Position numbers and translations under genes: made by a program. A stretch of DNA of 64,000 nt from Couchioplanes caeruleus (GTDB lineage: Bacteria > Actinomycetota > Actinomycetes > Mycobacteriales > Micromonosporaceae), in contig NZ_RJKL01000001.1 in assembly GCF_003751945.1 (NCBI RefSeq), forward strand, positions 3,596,001-3,660,000. The letters run 5' to 3'. Of this stretch, positions 53,854 through 63,076 are shown in pieces. The number at the start of each line of letters is the position of its first letter. Positions within the stretch are counted from its first letter, which is position 1. Below the pieces are notes generated by a model that searched no databases, was not told where the DNA came from, and was given only the letters and a program-made list of their open reading frames with translations.

Positions 53854-54225
53854 TCACCTCGGCTGTCCGGTCGGCAGGATCGCGCGGATGGCTTCCGGCG
53901 TCCGGCCCAGCGTGGCGGCGCCGTCGTCGGTGGTGATGATCGGGCGCTGAATGAGGGCCGGATTGCGCAGGAGCGCGTCGATCCAGCGGGGCCGGCTCTC
54001 CTCGTCCTGCGGCCACGAGTCCATGCCCATGGCCACGGCTGCCGGCTCCGCGAGCCGCGCGATATGCCAGGGCTGCAAACCCAACCGCGCCAGGACGCTC
54101 TCCAGTTCGGCTTCGCTGGGAGGTTCGTCGAGGTAGCGACGCACCGTGTACGAGGCGCCCGCCGCGTCCAGCATGTCCGTCGCGGCGTGGCACTTCGAGC
54201 ACTCGGGGTTGATCCAAATCTCCAC
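53854..54225 (-). CDS. ArsC/Spx-family thioredoxin-fold protein
   Basis: The product is 123 residues. It starts with MEIWINPECSKCHAA, whose CxxC is the active site position of ArsC-like proteins, and contains NPALIQRPIITTDDG, the conserved ArsC cis-proline region. These proteins are glutaredoxin-dependent arsenate reductases or relatives of unknown substrate. No arsenic operon surrounds it, so a general redox role is as likely. It appears to be a single gene. Confidence 0.82.
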   Translation of the reverse strand: MEIWINPECSKCHAATDMLDAAGASYTVRRYLDEPPSEAELESVLARLGLQPWHIARLAEPAAVAMGMDSWPQDEESRPRWIDALLRNPALIQRPIITTDDGAATLGRTPEAIRAILPTGQPR

Positions 54226-54258
54226 GGGTGGAACGCTAGGAGGACGGGTCTTCTTTCG

Positions 54259-55293
54259 TCAAGACTGGAGTCCGTTAGAGCGGGCCTCCGGTTGGCCCCA
54301 CCTCCGCGGGGTTTGCGCAGACAGCGACGGGATGCTCAGGTGTGCGATCACCTGCTCCAGGCGACTCCACGCCTGAGCGGGATCCTCGCCGTAGCTGTGC
54401 AGGGCATACCAGTACGCCCCGCTGCCCAGCCGGCTCGCCGAGATCGCGCCGACACTGCGCAGGTCCTCCCCGCGGCGACCCGCGACAGCTTCCGCACCGG
54501 CGAGTAGGGCCAGCGGTGCCCCCAGCCCGGTCCAGTGGCTCGCGTGGGTTGTGTCGGCCTGGCCGGGCGCCTGCTGCACCAGCATCTGGCGGACGTCGTA
54601 CGCGGCCGCAAGCCCGCGCCCGGCGTCGGTCAGCGCGTCGGCTTCGAGAGGCTCGCCGCGCACGACCGTGCACCGGATGGTCTCCAGCACGGACTCGGCG
54701 GGACGGCTGACCACCATGGTGGCGAGCGCCGGGGCGCCCGTGCCGACCGCGCAGAGCCACGTACGCCGGGGTGCGCGTTCGCGGCACAGGTCGGTGAGGG
54801 TGTGCCGGTCCCAGGGCTGCGTCGCCGGTTCCGCCGTACCCCATCCGGCCGGTGGCCGACCGGTGAGCTGGACGAACAGATCCTCCATCGCACCACCGAG
54901 CAGCAGACGCGCGGAGACCGGATGCCGGACCTGCAGGGTGACCGTGAGGTGCCAGGCCGGCGCCGCGGGGCCGTCGGTGAAGCGCGGGGACAGGGCCGGC
55001 GGATCCACCGGTACGAACGCCGCGCCGTTCCAGCCGAGCGGGCGGCCGGACTGCCCGTCGTGGTGGCCGTCCGGTGTGTGGACCACCCAGCGGGTGTCGG
55101 GGCCGTCCAGGGCGGCGTACAGGGCGGTGGTCAGCCGGGTGGCCGCCGGGGTGACGAGCTGGAGGCCTTTGCCGTTGTCGGCGCAGATGCGGATGACGTC
55201 GGCGAGCCAGGAGCCGAGGGCGACGACCGGCCGGTCCTGCATGACCACGGCGACGCGGTCGGTGAGGACGTCGACGGCGGGGTGGGCGGTCAC
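54259..55293 (-). CDS. ESX-locus protein, DUF6177-like
   Basis: The product is 344 residues from a GTG at 55293 overlapping the previous stop (GTGA). It is mainly alpha/beta, without signal or membrane helices. Recognisable pieces are VDVLTDRVAVVMQDRPVVAL near the start, MEDLFVQLTGRPPAGWG in the middle and a helical C-terminus. It matches the DUF6177 type commonly encoded at the end of actinobacterial EccC operons. The role is unknown; an effector-chaperone (EspG-like) function would fit the context but is inferred. Confidence 0.65.
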   Translation of the reverse strand: MTAHPAVDVLTDRVAVVMQDRPVVALGSWLADVIRICADNGKGLQLVTPAATRLTTALYAALDGPDTRWVVHTPDGHHDGQSGRPLGWNGAAFVPVDPPALSPRFTDGPAAPAWHLTVTLQVRHPVSARLLLGGAMEDLFVQLTGRPPAGWGTAEPATQPWDRHTLTDLCRERAPRRTWLCAVGTGAPALATMVVSRPAESVLETIRCTVVRGEPLEADALTDAGRGLAAAYDVRQMLVQQAPGQADTTHASHWTGLGAPLALLAGAEAVAGRRGEDLRSVGAISASRLGSGAYWYALHSYGEDPAQAWSRLEQVIAHLSIPSLSAQTPRRWGQPEARSNGLQS

Positions 55294-55661
55294 GATGCGG
55301 CCTGCGGGATCGCGGGCCAGACGACGCCGTCGAGGCGGCGGGCGACCTCGTCGGCGAAGCGGCGGGCGAGGGCTTCGGCTTCCGGGCGGCCGCTCGGGGC
55401 CCGCGCCTCCATCCACCACACCGGTACGCCGATCCGATCGCCGTACGCGTCGCCGAGCAGCCGGTTGATCTCGCCGGGAACCTGCACCAGGACGGGTGTC
55501 TCGAGGGAGACCAGGGGGCGGCCGGCGTCGTCGCAAAGCTGGATGACGGCGCCGTTCGCGGTTTCGCGTACGCGCAACTGCTCGCCGGCCGCGACCATGC
55601 CGGCCACGATGGCGCGGGGGTCGGGGGTCTGCCGGACGAGGGCGATGACGTCGTAGGTCAC
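55290..55661 (-). CDS. Small ESX-locus protein
   Basis: The product is 123 residues from GTG 55661, overlapping the eccC stop, and it overlaps the next gene by GTGA. It has an alpha/beta fold with DVIALVRQTPDPRAIVAGMV at the start, then PGEINRLLGDAYGDRIGVPV and a helical end. No name is recognised. Translational coupling on both sides ties it to the secretion machine. Confidence 0.65.
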   Translation of the reverse strand: MTYDVIALVRQTPDPRAIVAGMVAAGEQLRVRETANGAVIQLCDDAGRPLVSLETPVLVQVPGEINRLLGDAYGDRIGVPVWWMEARAPSGRPEAEALARRFADEVARRLDGVVWPAIPQAAS

Positions 55662-58600
55662 GGGTGCTCCTGCCGGGCGGTCTGGATGAGACGGACGGGT
55701 TCGCCGCGGCGGATCCACTGGCCGCGGCCCGGTGGCAATGGGCGGGCGTACACGTCGCCGAGGAGTTTGCCCTCGCCACGGTCGCCGGTCATGATCAGGC
55801 CGGTGGCGCCGATCTCGCGCAGGGTCTGCACGAAGGGCTCGTAGAGGCCGCGGGACGCCCCGGCGACGCGCCGGGCGATGACGGCGTGGAAGCGCAGGTC
55901 GTCGCCCGCCGCCAGGTACGGCTGAAGCGCGCCGAGCGGCTGCGCGGCCGCGGTGAGCACGTCGTAGTCGTCGACGAGCAGGACGATGTGCGGCCAGCCG
56001 GCCGGGTCGCCCTCGGCGGTGCCGTTCTGCCGCTCCTCGAGTTGCCGGCCGACCGCGCCGGCCAGGCGGGCGGCGAGCACGGCGTTGTGGGCGTACCCGC
56101 CGAGGTGGGAGTCGGGGACGACGCCGTCGAGGCCGCGGCGGGGGTCGACGACGGCGAAGACGATCTCGTCGTCGGTGTAGCGGGCCACCAGACTGCGGGC
56201 GATGAGGGCCAGCAGGTTCGTCTTGCCGCATTCGCCGTCGCCGAGCACGAGCAGGTTCGCGTCGCGGCCGAGCAGGTCGAGGCCGATGGGCGCGGTGGTG
56301 GCCTCGTCGACGCCGATGGCGATGGCCGCCGCCTCGGCCGGGGCGGGCAGTTCCGCCGCGTCGAGCCGGGCGGGCAGGACCCGTACCGGCGGCGCGACCG
56401 GCCCGGACCAGGAGGCCCGGGCGGCGCGGCCGATCTGGGTGATGGCGTCCCCGAGGTCGTGGGTGTCCGTGCGGGAGTCGATGCGCGGCAGCGCCACCTG
56501 GCCGAAGAGCCTGTCGCCGGTCAGTGCCCGGCCGGGCTGCCCGGGCCGGATGAGCTCGGCGAGGCGGCGGTCGACGGCGGAGTCGGTCGGGTCGCCGAGG
56601 CGCAGCTCGATCTGGGTGCCGATGGTGGACTGCACCGCGATGCGGACGTCGTACCAGCGCAGCATGGACGCGACGACGTGCACGCCGTATCCGCCGCCGC
56701 GGTGCAGCAGGGCGGTGACGAGCGGCTCGTACGCCTCGAACTCGCCGGCGAGGTGCCCGTAGCCGTCGATGACCAGGACCACGTCGGCGGTGGGCAGTTC
56801 GGGGAGCCGGCCGGCGGCGTGCATCCGGCGCAACTGGTCGACGCTGTCGATGCCGTGGTCACGGAAGACCTGCTCGCGCTGGTCGAGCATGGCGCGTACC
56901 TCTTCGAGGGTGCGCCGGACCCGTTCGGTGTCGGTGCGGGCCGCGACGCCGCCCACGTGCGGCAGCCGGGCCAGCGCGCCGAGGGCGCTGCCGGTCAGGT
57001 CGACGGCGTAGACGGCCACCTCACGCGGTGTGTGGGTCAAGGCGAGCGAGGTGACGAGGGTACGCAGCAGCGTGCTGCGCCCGGACTGCGGCCCGCCGAT
57101 GACGGCGAGGTGTCCACCCGCGACGGTCAGGTCGAGAGTCCACTGGCCCTGCCACTGCCGGACGGGATCGTCGAGCAGTCCCAGCGGCACCCGCATCGGC
57201 CCGGGGCGCTTGCGCAGGCGCAGGCCTTGGGCGGTGCTGACCTCGGCGCCGCCGCCGAGCTGGTCGAGGGTCAGGGTGGCGGGCAGCGGCGGCAGCCAGA
57301 TCCGGGGCACGGCGTCCGCGGCCCCGCGCAACTGCCCGGTCATCAGGTCGAGCAGCCCCGGGGCGCCGGAGCGCACCGGCATGGCGGGCTGCGCGGGCTC
57401 GCCGGGCCCGCCTCCGATGCCGTTGTACGCCGGGTACGGCAGCGGCCGCGGATCCTCGACGGCCTCCTTCTCCTCGTCGGGAGCGCGATAGGGGCCGGAC
57501 ACATAGGACGCCTTGAACCGCTCATAGACGGTCGTGTCGACCTTGAGATAGCCGAAGCCCGGCAGCGGCGGCAGGTGGTAGGCGTCGGGCGTCTCCAGCA
57601 CGGTGCGGCTCTCGCCCTCGGAGAAGGTACGCAGGCCCAGCCGGTACGACAGATAGGTCTCCAGCCCCCGCAGCTTGCCGCTCTCGATCCGCTGGCTACT
57701 CAACAGCAGATGCACCCCGATGCTGCGGCCGATCCGCCCGATCGACAGGAACAGCTCGATGAACTCGGGCTTGGCGGTGAGCAACTCGCCGAACTCGTCG
57801 ATGATCACCAGCAGGTACGGCAGCGCGGGCAGCTCCGGGCGCCGCGCACGCAGAGCGGCGTAGTCGGCGATGTTGGCGACGTTCCCGGCGTCCTTGAGAG
57901 CCTGCTGCCGGCGCTGCACCTCCCCGGCCAGGCTGGTGTGCACCCGCTCGACCAGACTGACGTCGTCCTGCAGGTTGGTGATCACACCCGCGACATGCGG
58001 GGCGTCGGCGAACGGCGCGAAGGTGGCGCCGCCCTTGTAGTCGACCAGCACCATCGCCAGCACGTCCGGCGGATGGGTGACCAGCAGCGCCAGCACCAGG
58101 GAGCGCAGCAGTTCGCTCTTGCCGGAGCCGGTCGCGCCGACGCAGAGACCGTGCGGGCCCATGCCGAGCTGGGCCGATTCCTTGAGGTCCAGCAGCACCG
58201 GCTCGCCGTGCTGGTCCACCCCGATCGGCACGCGCAGCAGGTCGCGGTCGCTGCGCGGCGCCCACCACGCCGTCAGCGGCAGCTCATGCGGCGCGGCGAG
58301 GCCCAGCAGCGCGAGGAAGTCCGCGCTGCCGCCCGCGGCCGGGTCCTGCACCGACTCGCGGGACAGCCGCAGCGGAGCGAGCAACCGTGCCAGCCCCTCG
58401 GCCGCGGCGGCGTCGTAGCGGTCAAGGCGGCCCCGGGCGGCGGCCACCACCTCGGGACGCAGGTCCTCGACCAGCAGGTCGTCACCGGTGACGGTGATCC
58501 GGAGGGCGACGTCGCCGGGCTCTTGCAGCCGGTCGGCGACCAGATGCACCACGGTCACGCCGAGGTCCGCGGCGGTCACCGCCTGATCCGGCACCGCGAG

Positions 58601-59602
58601 CTCCCGCGCGATCTCGCCGTACGTGTCGTGGATGAGCAGGAGCCGGGGCAGCAGTGCCGTGGCCGCTCCGGCGCCGCCGCCGCGGGCGAGCTCCGCCGCG
58701 TACCCGGCGTGCTGCTGGAGCTCCACGGAGACCAACGCGGCCAGCGCGCCCGGGTCCGCCGCGATGCGCCGGGCGGCGACCGGGCCGTCGCGCAGGTCGG
58801 GGTCGCGCAGGTGCGGCAGCCACTTGAGCCACTGCCAGGCGTCGATCCGCTCGGGTGGGCAGGCGAGCCCGATGCGCAGATCCTCCGGGGCATGCAGCGC
58901 GGCGGCCTGCACCAGGAGCGCCCGCAGGACCGCGAGGACGTCGGCGCGGGCGCCGACGACGCTGACGTTGCCGACCCGGTCCAGCGGCACGACCAGCGGC
59001 ACCCCCGGTGCCGATCCGAAGCGGCGCACCAGCGCCCGGGCCTCGGCCAGCATGAAGGGGTCGGTGGGGGTGAGCGGGCTGCCGTCGTCCTCGATCTTCA
59101 GCGGCGCGACCGGCATGGTCCCGGATCCCGCCCGCAGGGTGAGGAAGTCCCGGTCGGTGCGGCGGCGCTCCCAGAGCCGGGCCGGATCGCGGACGACGTC
59201 GAGCAGTGCCTGCGGCGGCGGGTGCAGCAGCCGGGCGGCGGCGGCCGTCTCCCGCTCCCCGGAGAGCAGCTCCTCGCGGAGTTCCTCGAGGTAGTCGAGG
59301 TAGCGTTCGCGCTGCTGGCGGCGGGTGCGCCCGGCACGCCCGCGCTGGGTGACCAGCATGGCGAGCACGCCGCCCACGGTGACGATCAGCAGCACCGCCC
59401 CGATCACGATCATGCCGGTGCCGCGGAACATCACCATCATCGTCAGCGACGACAGCACCCCGGCGACGGGCAGCAACGCCTGGGCGGCACTGCCGCCGGA
59501 GTGACCCTCGGGCAGGGTCGGCGGCGCCGCCACCTGACGGGCCTCGGGCGGCAGCAGCGGCCGCACGGTGCGCGCGGGGCGGTGCACGACGCGCATCGTC
59601 AT
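55658..59602 (-). CDS. eccC: Type VII secretion ATPase EccC
   Basis: The product is 1314 residues, the full length of a fused EccCa/EccCb. Two N-terminal membrane helices lie at about 50-95 (VLSSLTMMVMFRGTGMIVIG), followed by the DUF domain. Three FtsK/SpoIIIE ATPase domains have Walker A motifs GATGSGKSELLRS near 487, GGPQSGRSTLLRT near 834 and GDGECGKTNLLAL near 1122. The second has Arg in place of the lysine, so only domains 1 and 3 look able to hydrolyse ATP normally. EccC is the motor that recognises WXG100-type substrates. Its ATG overlaps the preceding ATPase gene. Confidence 0.93.
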   Translation of the reverse strand: MTMRVVHRPARTVRPLLPPEARQVAAPPTLPEGHSGGSAAQALLPVAGVLSSLTMMVMFRGTGMIVIGAVLLIVTVGGVLAMLVTQRGRAGRTRRQQRERYLDYLEELREELLSGERETAAAARLLHPPPQALLDVVRDPARLWERRRTDRDFLTLRAGSGTMPVAPLKIEDDGSPLTPTDPFMLAEARALVRRFGSAPGVPLVVPLDRVGNVSVVGARADVLAVLRALLVQAAALHAPEDLRIGLACPPERIDAWQWLKWLPHLRDPDLRDGPVAARRIAADPGALAALVSVELQQHAGYAAELARGGGAGAATALLPRLLLIHDTYGEIARELAVPDQAVTAADLGVTVVHLVADRLQEPGDVALRITVTGDDLLVEDLRPEVVAAARGRLDRYDAAAAEGLARLLAPLRLSRESVQDPAAGGSADFLALLGLAAPHELPLTAWWAPRSDRDLLRVPIGVDQHGEPVLLDLKESAQLGMGPHGLCVGATGSGKSELLRSLVLALLVTHPPDVLAMVLVDYKGGATFAPFADAPHVAGVITNLQDDVSLVERVHTSLAGEVQRRQQALKDAGNVANIADYAALRARRPELPALPYLLVIIDEFGELLTAKPEFIELFLSIGRIGRSIGVHLLLSSQRIESGKLRGLETYLSYRLGLRTFSEGESRTVLETPDAYHLPPLPGFGYLKVDTTVYERFKASYVSGPYRAPDEEKEAVEDPRPLPYPAYNGIGGGPGEPAQPAMPVRSGAPGLLDLMTGQLRGAADAVPRIWLPPLPATLTLDQLGGGAEVSTAQGLRLRKRPGPMRVPLGLLDDPVRQWQGQWTLDLTVAGGHLAVIGGPQSGRSTLLRTLVTSLALTHTPREVAVYAVDLTGSALGALARLPHVGGVAARTDTERVRRTLEEVRAMLDQREQVFRDHGIDSVDQLRRMHAAGRLPELPTADVVLVIDGYGHLAGEFEAYEPLVTALLHRGGGYGVHVVASMLRWYDVRIAVQSTIGTQIELRLGDPTDSAVDRRLAELIRPGQPGRALTGDRLFGQVALPRIDSRTDTHDLGDAITQIGRAARASWSGPVAPPVRVLPARLDAAELPAPAEAAAIAIGVDEATTAPIGLDLLGRDANLLVLGDGECGKTNLLALIARSLVARYTDDEIVFAVVDPRRGLDGVVPDSHLGGYAHNAVLAARLAGAVGRQLEERQNGTAEGDPAGWPHIVLLVDDYDVLTAAAQPLGALQPYLAAGDDLRFHAVIARRVAGASRGLYEPFVQTLREIGATGLIMTGDRGEGKLLGDVYARPLPPGRGQWIRRGEPVRLIQTARQEHP

Positions 59603-60723
59603 GCCAGGACGGCCCGGTCCATCACGGCCGCGGCGATCCGCAGCGCGGCCGTACGGGTGTCCGCCCCGATCCGTCGCGGGTCGATCGCGGCACCGAGCGC
59701 GAGATGGCGGTCGAACGGCAGCCGCAGCACCGGCGTCCCGAAGCGGGCGAGCCCGGCGACGGCGGCGTCGACATCCACCCCCAGCGGCCCCTCGACGGGG
59801 GTGCTGAGCACGAGCAGCGAGCGGCCGAGCAGCTCGGCACCGTGCTCCTCACCCAGCCGGCGCAGCGCCGCGTCGGCACCGAGCACCCCGTCGAGCGTCG
59901 CCGTGCCGGCGAGGACCACGGCGTGGGAGTCGGCGAGCAGCGTACGGTTCGTCGCCGAGTGCATGCCGGCGCCGAGGTCGGCCACGGCGACCGCGAAGTA
60001 GCGGTTGAGGAACCGGACCCGGTCGCGCAGCAGCAGCGCGGCGTGGCTCTCGTCCTGGCGGGCCAGGGAGCTCGACAGCGCCCGCCGCCACAGCCAGACG
60101 CCAGTGATCGTACGGTCGAGGTAGCGGGCCACCTGGTCGAACGCGGAGACCTGCGCGATGCCGCCGTCCGCGGCCGTGCGCACCCCGGCCCCGATCGGGC
60201 CCAGGCGCAGCGGCAGCGACCCGGCGTCCGGGTCGGCGTCGACGGCCAGGACCGGGTCGCGCCGCAGTCCGGCCAGGGTGGTGGTCAGCAGGGCGCTGAC
60301 CGTGGTCTTGCCCGCGCCGCCGCGCACCCCGGCCACCGTGATCCGCCGGCCCGTGGTGATCGCCCGGTTCGCGTGCTCGGCCAGCTCGGCGAGCTCGCCG
60401 ACCTCGCTCGTGGCACGCCGCCCGACCGCCGTCCGCACCGCAAGGCCGGCCCGCCGGGCCGGTGAGTCTCCGTGGAGGCCGGCGTGCCGGGCGATCCGTG
60501 CCGGGTCGATGCCGCCCTCGGCGGGCAGGTCGGTGGCGGTGCCGCCGTGCCGCGCCGGGGCGGGCTGTGGCGCCGGACCCGGGGCCCGAGGCGGCGCGGT
60601 GGGTGCGGTGTCCAATTCGGAAAGTTGTGGCAGGGTCACCGTGGGCTCATCGATGCGGTCGCTCGGGGCCATCGCGGGGTCGAGCGAGCGCCGCAGCACG
60701 GCCTGCCAGTCCTGGTCGCTCAC
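59599..60723 (-). CDS. MinD/ParA-like ATPase of the ESX locus (EspI-like)
   Basis: The product is 374 residues from GTG 60723, overlapping the eccD stop. The first 110 residues are Pro/Ala-rich and disordered. The ATPase follows with the deviant Walker A VAGVRGGAGKTTVSALL near 129, AVDADPDAGSLPLRLG and AVADLGAGMHSATN. In mycobacteria the similar EspI protein tunes ESX-1 activity to the ATP level. A role in regulating or localising this secretion system is likely. Confidence 0.82.
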   Translation of the reverse strand: MSDQDWQAVLRRSLDPAMAPSDRIDEPTVTLPQLSELDTAPTAPPRAPGPAPQPAPARHGGTATDLPAEGGIDPARIARHAGLHGDSPARRAGLAVRTAVGRRATSEVGELAELAEHANRAITTGRRITVAGVRGGAGKTTVSALLTTTLAGLRRDPVLAVDADPDAGSLPLRLGPIGAGVRTAADGGIAQVSAFDQVARYLDRTITGVWLWRRALSSSLARQDESHAALLLRDRVRFLNRYFAVAVADLGAGMHSATNRTLLADSHAVVLAGTATLDGVLGADAALRRLGEEHGAELLGRSLLVLSTPVEGPLGVDVDAAVAGLARFGTPVLRLPFDRHLALGAAIDPRRIGADTRTAALRIAAAVMDRAVLA

Positions 60724-62048
60724 CGGGAGAACACCTCGATCAGCCGGGGGTACACGCCGAAGACGCCGAGTACCACGGGCAGCAGCGCCACGACGGCGGC
60801 GGATTCGAGCAGGTCCCCGATGCGGCGAACCCGGGCCCGGGTGTGCTCCGGCGGGTCCAGGACGAGCACGGCGATCGGCACGGCCAGCGCCGCCGCGGCC
60901 ACCGCCAGAGGCCCCGCCGGCGCGGCGGCGGTGGCGGCCCAGCGCCACCACAGCACGGCCAGGACCGCGCCCGCCGCGACGAGCAGAGCGATCACCTCGG
61001 CGGCCAGCGGGAACATCCGCGAACGGACGAGCAGGACCACCACGAGCAGCACCGCCGCCGACACCGTCCAGGCCGTCGGCTCGGAGGCCAGCAGCACTCC
61101 GGCGAACAGCGCGGACGCGGCGGTGGCCAGCACGGCGATGATCAGAGAACCGTGCGCGGCGTCCAGCGCCGCGCGGACCTCCCGGCGAGCGACCGGCCGG
61201 TCCTCCACCCTGCGGTCGTCGAGCATGGCGAGCCCGGAGGACGACAACGCAAGCCGGGGCAGCATCCCGATGACGACGACCACCACGACCGCGAGCACGG
61301 CGCCGAGCCGCGCCCCCACCAGCCCCAGCACGCTCCCGGCCGCGCACACCGTCGCCAGCGACAGCATGCTCGTCCCACCGGCGAGTGCGGCCCTCCCCCG
61401 CTCGGCGTTGACGCCGGAGAGGACGACGGCCAGCCCGAGCCCCGCGGTCACCGCGACGACCCGCCACACCGAGGACCAGCCGTTCACCTCGACCCAGGCC
61501 CACGCCGCCGCCGGCAGCGCGACCCCGGCACCGGCGATCAACGCCAGGCCGAGCGGCCGCCGGACCCGGCCGCACGCCGCTCCGGCCAGGCCCAGGACCA
61601 GGCCGGAGACTCCGGCGCCAGCCGAGACGGTCGCCGGGTCCATGCGCGCGTACGAGTAGAGCGTCGCGACCGCCACCACGGCCGCGAGCCCGGCGGACGC
61701 CACCCACCGGCGCACGGCCGGACTCCAACGGGTCGCGCGCCGGTCGAGGTCGTCGGCGGTCTCCTCGGTGACGTCGTGCACGACCGGGGCCGGAGGCAGA
61801 TCCTCCGCACCGGCGAGCCGCAGCACCGCACCGTCGGCGACGCCGGCCGCATCCAGGGTGTCGTCGTCACCGAGCACCACCCCGCCGACGGTGACCAACC
61901 TGCGCAGCCGGGCCGGATGCGTGGCCACCTCGCCCACGACGCCGAGCAGATCCGGCAGGAGCCGGCCGACGGGCTCGGCCGCGGGCAGCACCATGTCGAC
62001 CCGCCGCGCCCCACCGACCACCGTCACCCGGGTATAACCGACACTCAC
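60720..62048 (-). CDS. eccD: Type VII secretion membrane channel protein EccD
   Basis: The product is 442 residues from GTG 62048. The N-terminal 90 residues form a ubiquitin-like domain (YTRVTVVGGARRVDMVLP; LVTVGGVVLGDDDTLDAAGV). About 11 membrane helices follow, starting near residue 125 and ending with VALLPVVLGVFGVYPRLIEV. This is the EccD architecture, the membrane pore component. It overlaps both neighbours by GTGA. Confidence 0.88.
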   Translation of the reverse strand: MSVGYTRVTVVGGARRVDMVLPAAEPVGRLLPDLLGVVGEVATHPARLRRLVTVGGVVLGDDDTLDAAGVADGAVLRLAGAEDLPPAPVVHDVTEETADDLDRRATRWSPAVRRWVASAGLAAVVAVATLYSYARMDPATVSAGAGVSGLVLGLAGAACGRVRRPLGLALIAGAGVALPAAAWAWVEVNGWSSVWRVVAVTAGLGLAVVLSGVNAERGRAALAGGTSMLSLATVCAAGSVLGLVGARLGAVLAVVVVVVIGMLPRLALSSSGLAMLDDRRVEDRPVARREVRAALDAAHGSLIIAVLATAASALFAGVLLASEPTAWTVSAAVLLVVVLLVRSRMFPLAAEVIALLVAAGAVLAVLWWRWAATAAAPAGPLAVAAAALAVPIAVLVLDPPEHTRARVRRIGDLLESAAVVALLPVVLGVFGVYPRLIEVFSR

Positions 62049-62302
62049 CGGCCGCCTCCCGGCACCGTGACGGAATTTCGCTGCTGCTGCTCGGCGCGCT
62101 GGGCGAGCTGTTCCTGCAGGAACGACCAGCCGACGCATCCCGCGCAGAGCACGGCCGCGACGGCGGCCCCGGCCACCAGTCGGCCCAGCAGGTTGGCGGC
62201 GGCACGCCGCGTCCGCAGCGTCCCCCAGAGCAACGCATCCCGCAGCCGCCGGCGACGCACCGCCACCGACTCGAGCAACTGCGCGTCGAAATCCCGCGCC
62301 AC
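62045..62302 (-). CDS. Small single-pass membrane protein of the ESX locus
   Basis: The product is about 85 residues from GTG 62302, with GGGAGG five bases upstream. It has a basic N-terminus (VAVRRRRLRDALLWGTLRTR), one helix (LVAGAAVAAVLCAGCVGWSF) and a Gln-rich outside tail. Such a protein is often found before eccD in actinomycete loci other than mycobacteria. Its role is unknown, perhaps assembly. Confidence 0.72.
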   Translation of the reverse strand: MARDFDAQLLESVAVRRRRLRDALLWGTLRTRRAAANLLGRLVAGAAVAAVLCAGCVGWSFLQEQLAQRAEQQQRNSVTVPGGGR

Positions 62303-62399
62303 TGACACCTCCCCAGGTCCCGCCGTCCGTGAGGCTACCCACTGGCGAGCCGTTACGCCGACTGCGCCCGCTCCCGTGCCGGCAGCGCGCGAGGCCAGG

Positions 62400-62552
62400 T
62401 CAGACGCCGAAGGAATGCTGCTCGATGTCACCCGGTGTGGCGACGTGGTGGACGTCGTGCAGGGTCCGCACCATCAGCTCGGCGATCCGGGCAGCGTCGC
62501 GGTGCAACGGCCACTGACCGATGTCGAGCCACCAGTTGTCCACAGCTCCCAC
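62400..62552 (-). pseudogene. Truncated C-terminal TY-Chap-like remnant
   Basis: About 50 residues can be read (VDNWWLDIGQWPLHRDAAR, then IAELMVRTLHDVHHV and a short tail). They match the C-terminal third of the TY-Chap-like protein at 63077-63481 (LDNWRHSEEWPLRTAAAR, LAQRLVSTLRDVMKV). The N-terminal part is missing. It lies directly after a DUF6301-like gene, as the intact copy does, so it is the relic of a duplicated pair. Confidence 0.7.
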
Positions 62553-62562
62553 GTCGGCACAC

Positions 62563-63054
62563 TCACGCCATCGCCTCCGCCACCTGGTCCCATTCGTCCT
62601 GAAACCTGTTGCTCGCCCAGGTCAGCGTCACGTCGACTTCCAGGTTGCGGATCAGGACCGTGGAGTCCTCGAGTCGCCAGCGCACGGTCGGCGGCTCCGA
62701 CTGCTGCCGGCCCGTGGGCTCACCCAGCGCGGCGGCGACGGTCGCGACGGCGTCCGCGAACGCGTCACCCATGAACCGGTCGCGGTCGGGTCCCGCCTGC
62801 CGTACGAGCTGGGTGATCTGCATGGTGATGTCGTCGACGTGGCCGCCCCGGAACGCCAACTCGATCTCTTCCCCGCCGAGGTTCCAGCCGGCCTCGGACA
62901 CGGCACCCTTGCCGTCGATGACCTCGAGCAGGTCCCAGCCCAGCCGGCGGCACAGCTCCGGCACCCCGTCGGGACGCCACGACCAGCGGGTGTCCCCGAT
63001 CCCGGCCGCCAGGGACCGCAGCGCGTCGTCGTCGATCGTTCGCCAGGCGGTCAT
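62563..63054 (-). CDS. DUF6301-like protein (copy 1)
   Basis: The product is 163 residues, soluble. Features shared with 63488-63964 are a WSWRPDGVPELCRRLGWDLLE-like start, a middle strand region ending in AFRGGHVDDITMQITQL, then RFMGDAFADAVATVAAALGEP and an end VRWRLEDSTVLIRNL with a TWASNRFQDEWD tail. The family, often in duplicates next to ESX or toxin genes, is of unknown function; immunity is a common guess. Copies 1 and 2 differ throughout, so the duplication is old. Confidence 0.68.
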   Translation of the reverse strand: MTAWRTIDDDALRSLAAGIGDTRWSWRPDGVPELCRRLGWDLLEVIDGKGAVSEAGWNLGGEEIELAFRGGHVDDITMQITQLVRQAGPDRDRFMGDAFADAVATVAAALGEPTGRQQSEPPTVRWRLEDSTVLIRNLEVDVTLTWASNRFQDEWDQVAEAMA

Positions 63055-63076
63055 GCGTCAGCGACGCCTCCAAGAC

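Noticed and set aside
55664..60001. A plus-strand open frame of about 1445 codons opposite eccC
   Set aside because: High-GC third-position bias keeps the opposite strand open; its translation is low-complexity Arg/Gly/Val-rich with no domain, while eccC has all motifs.
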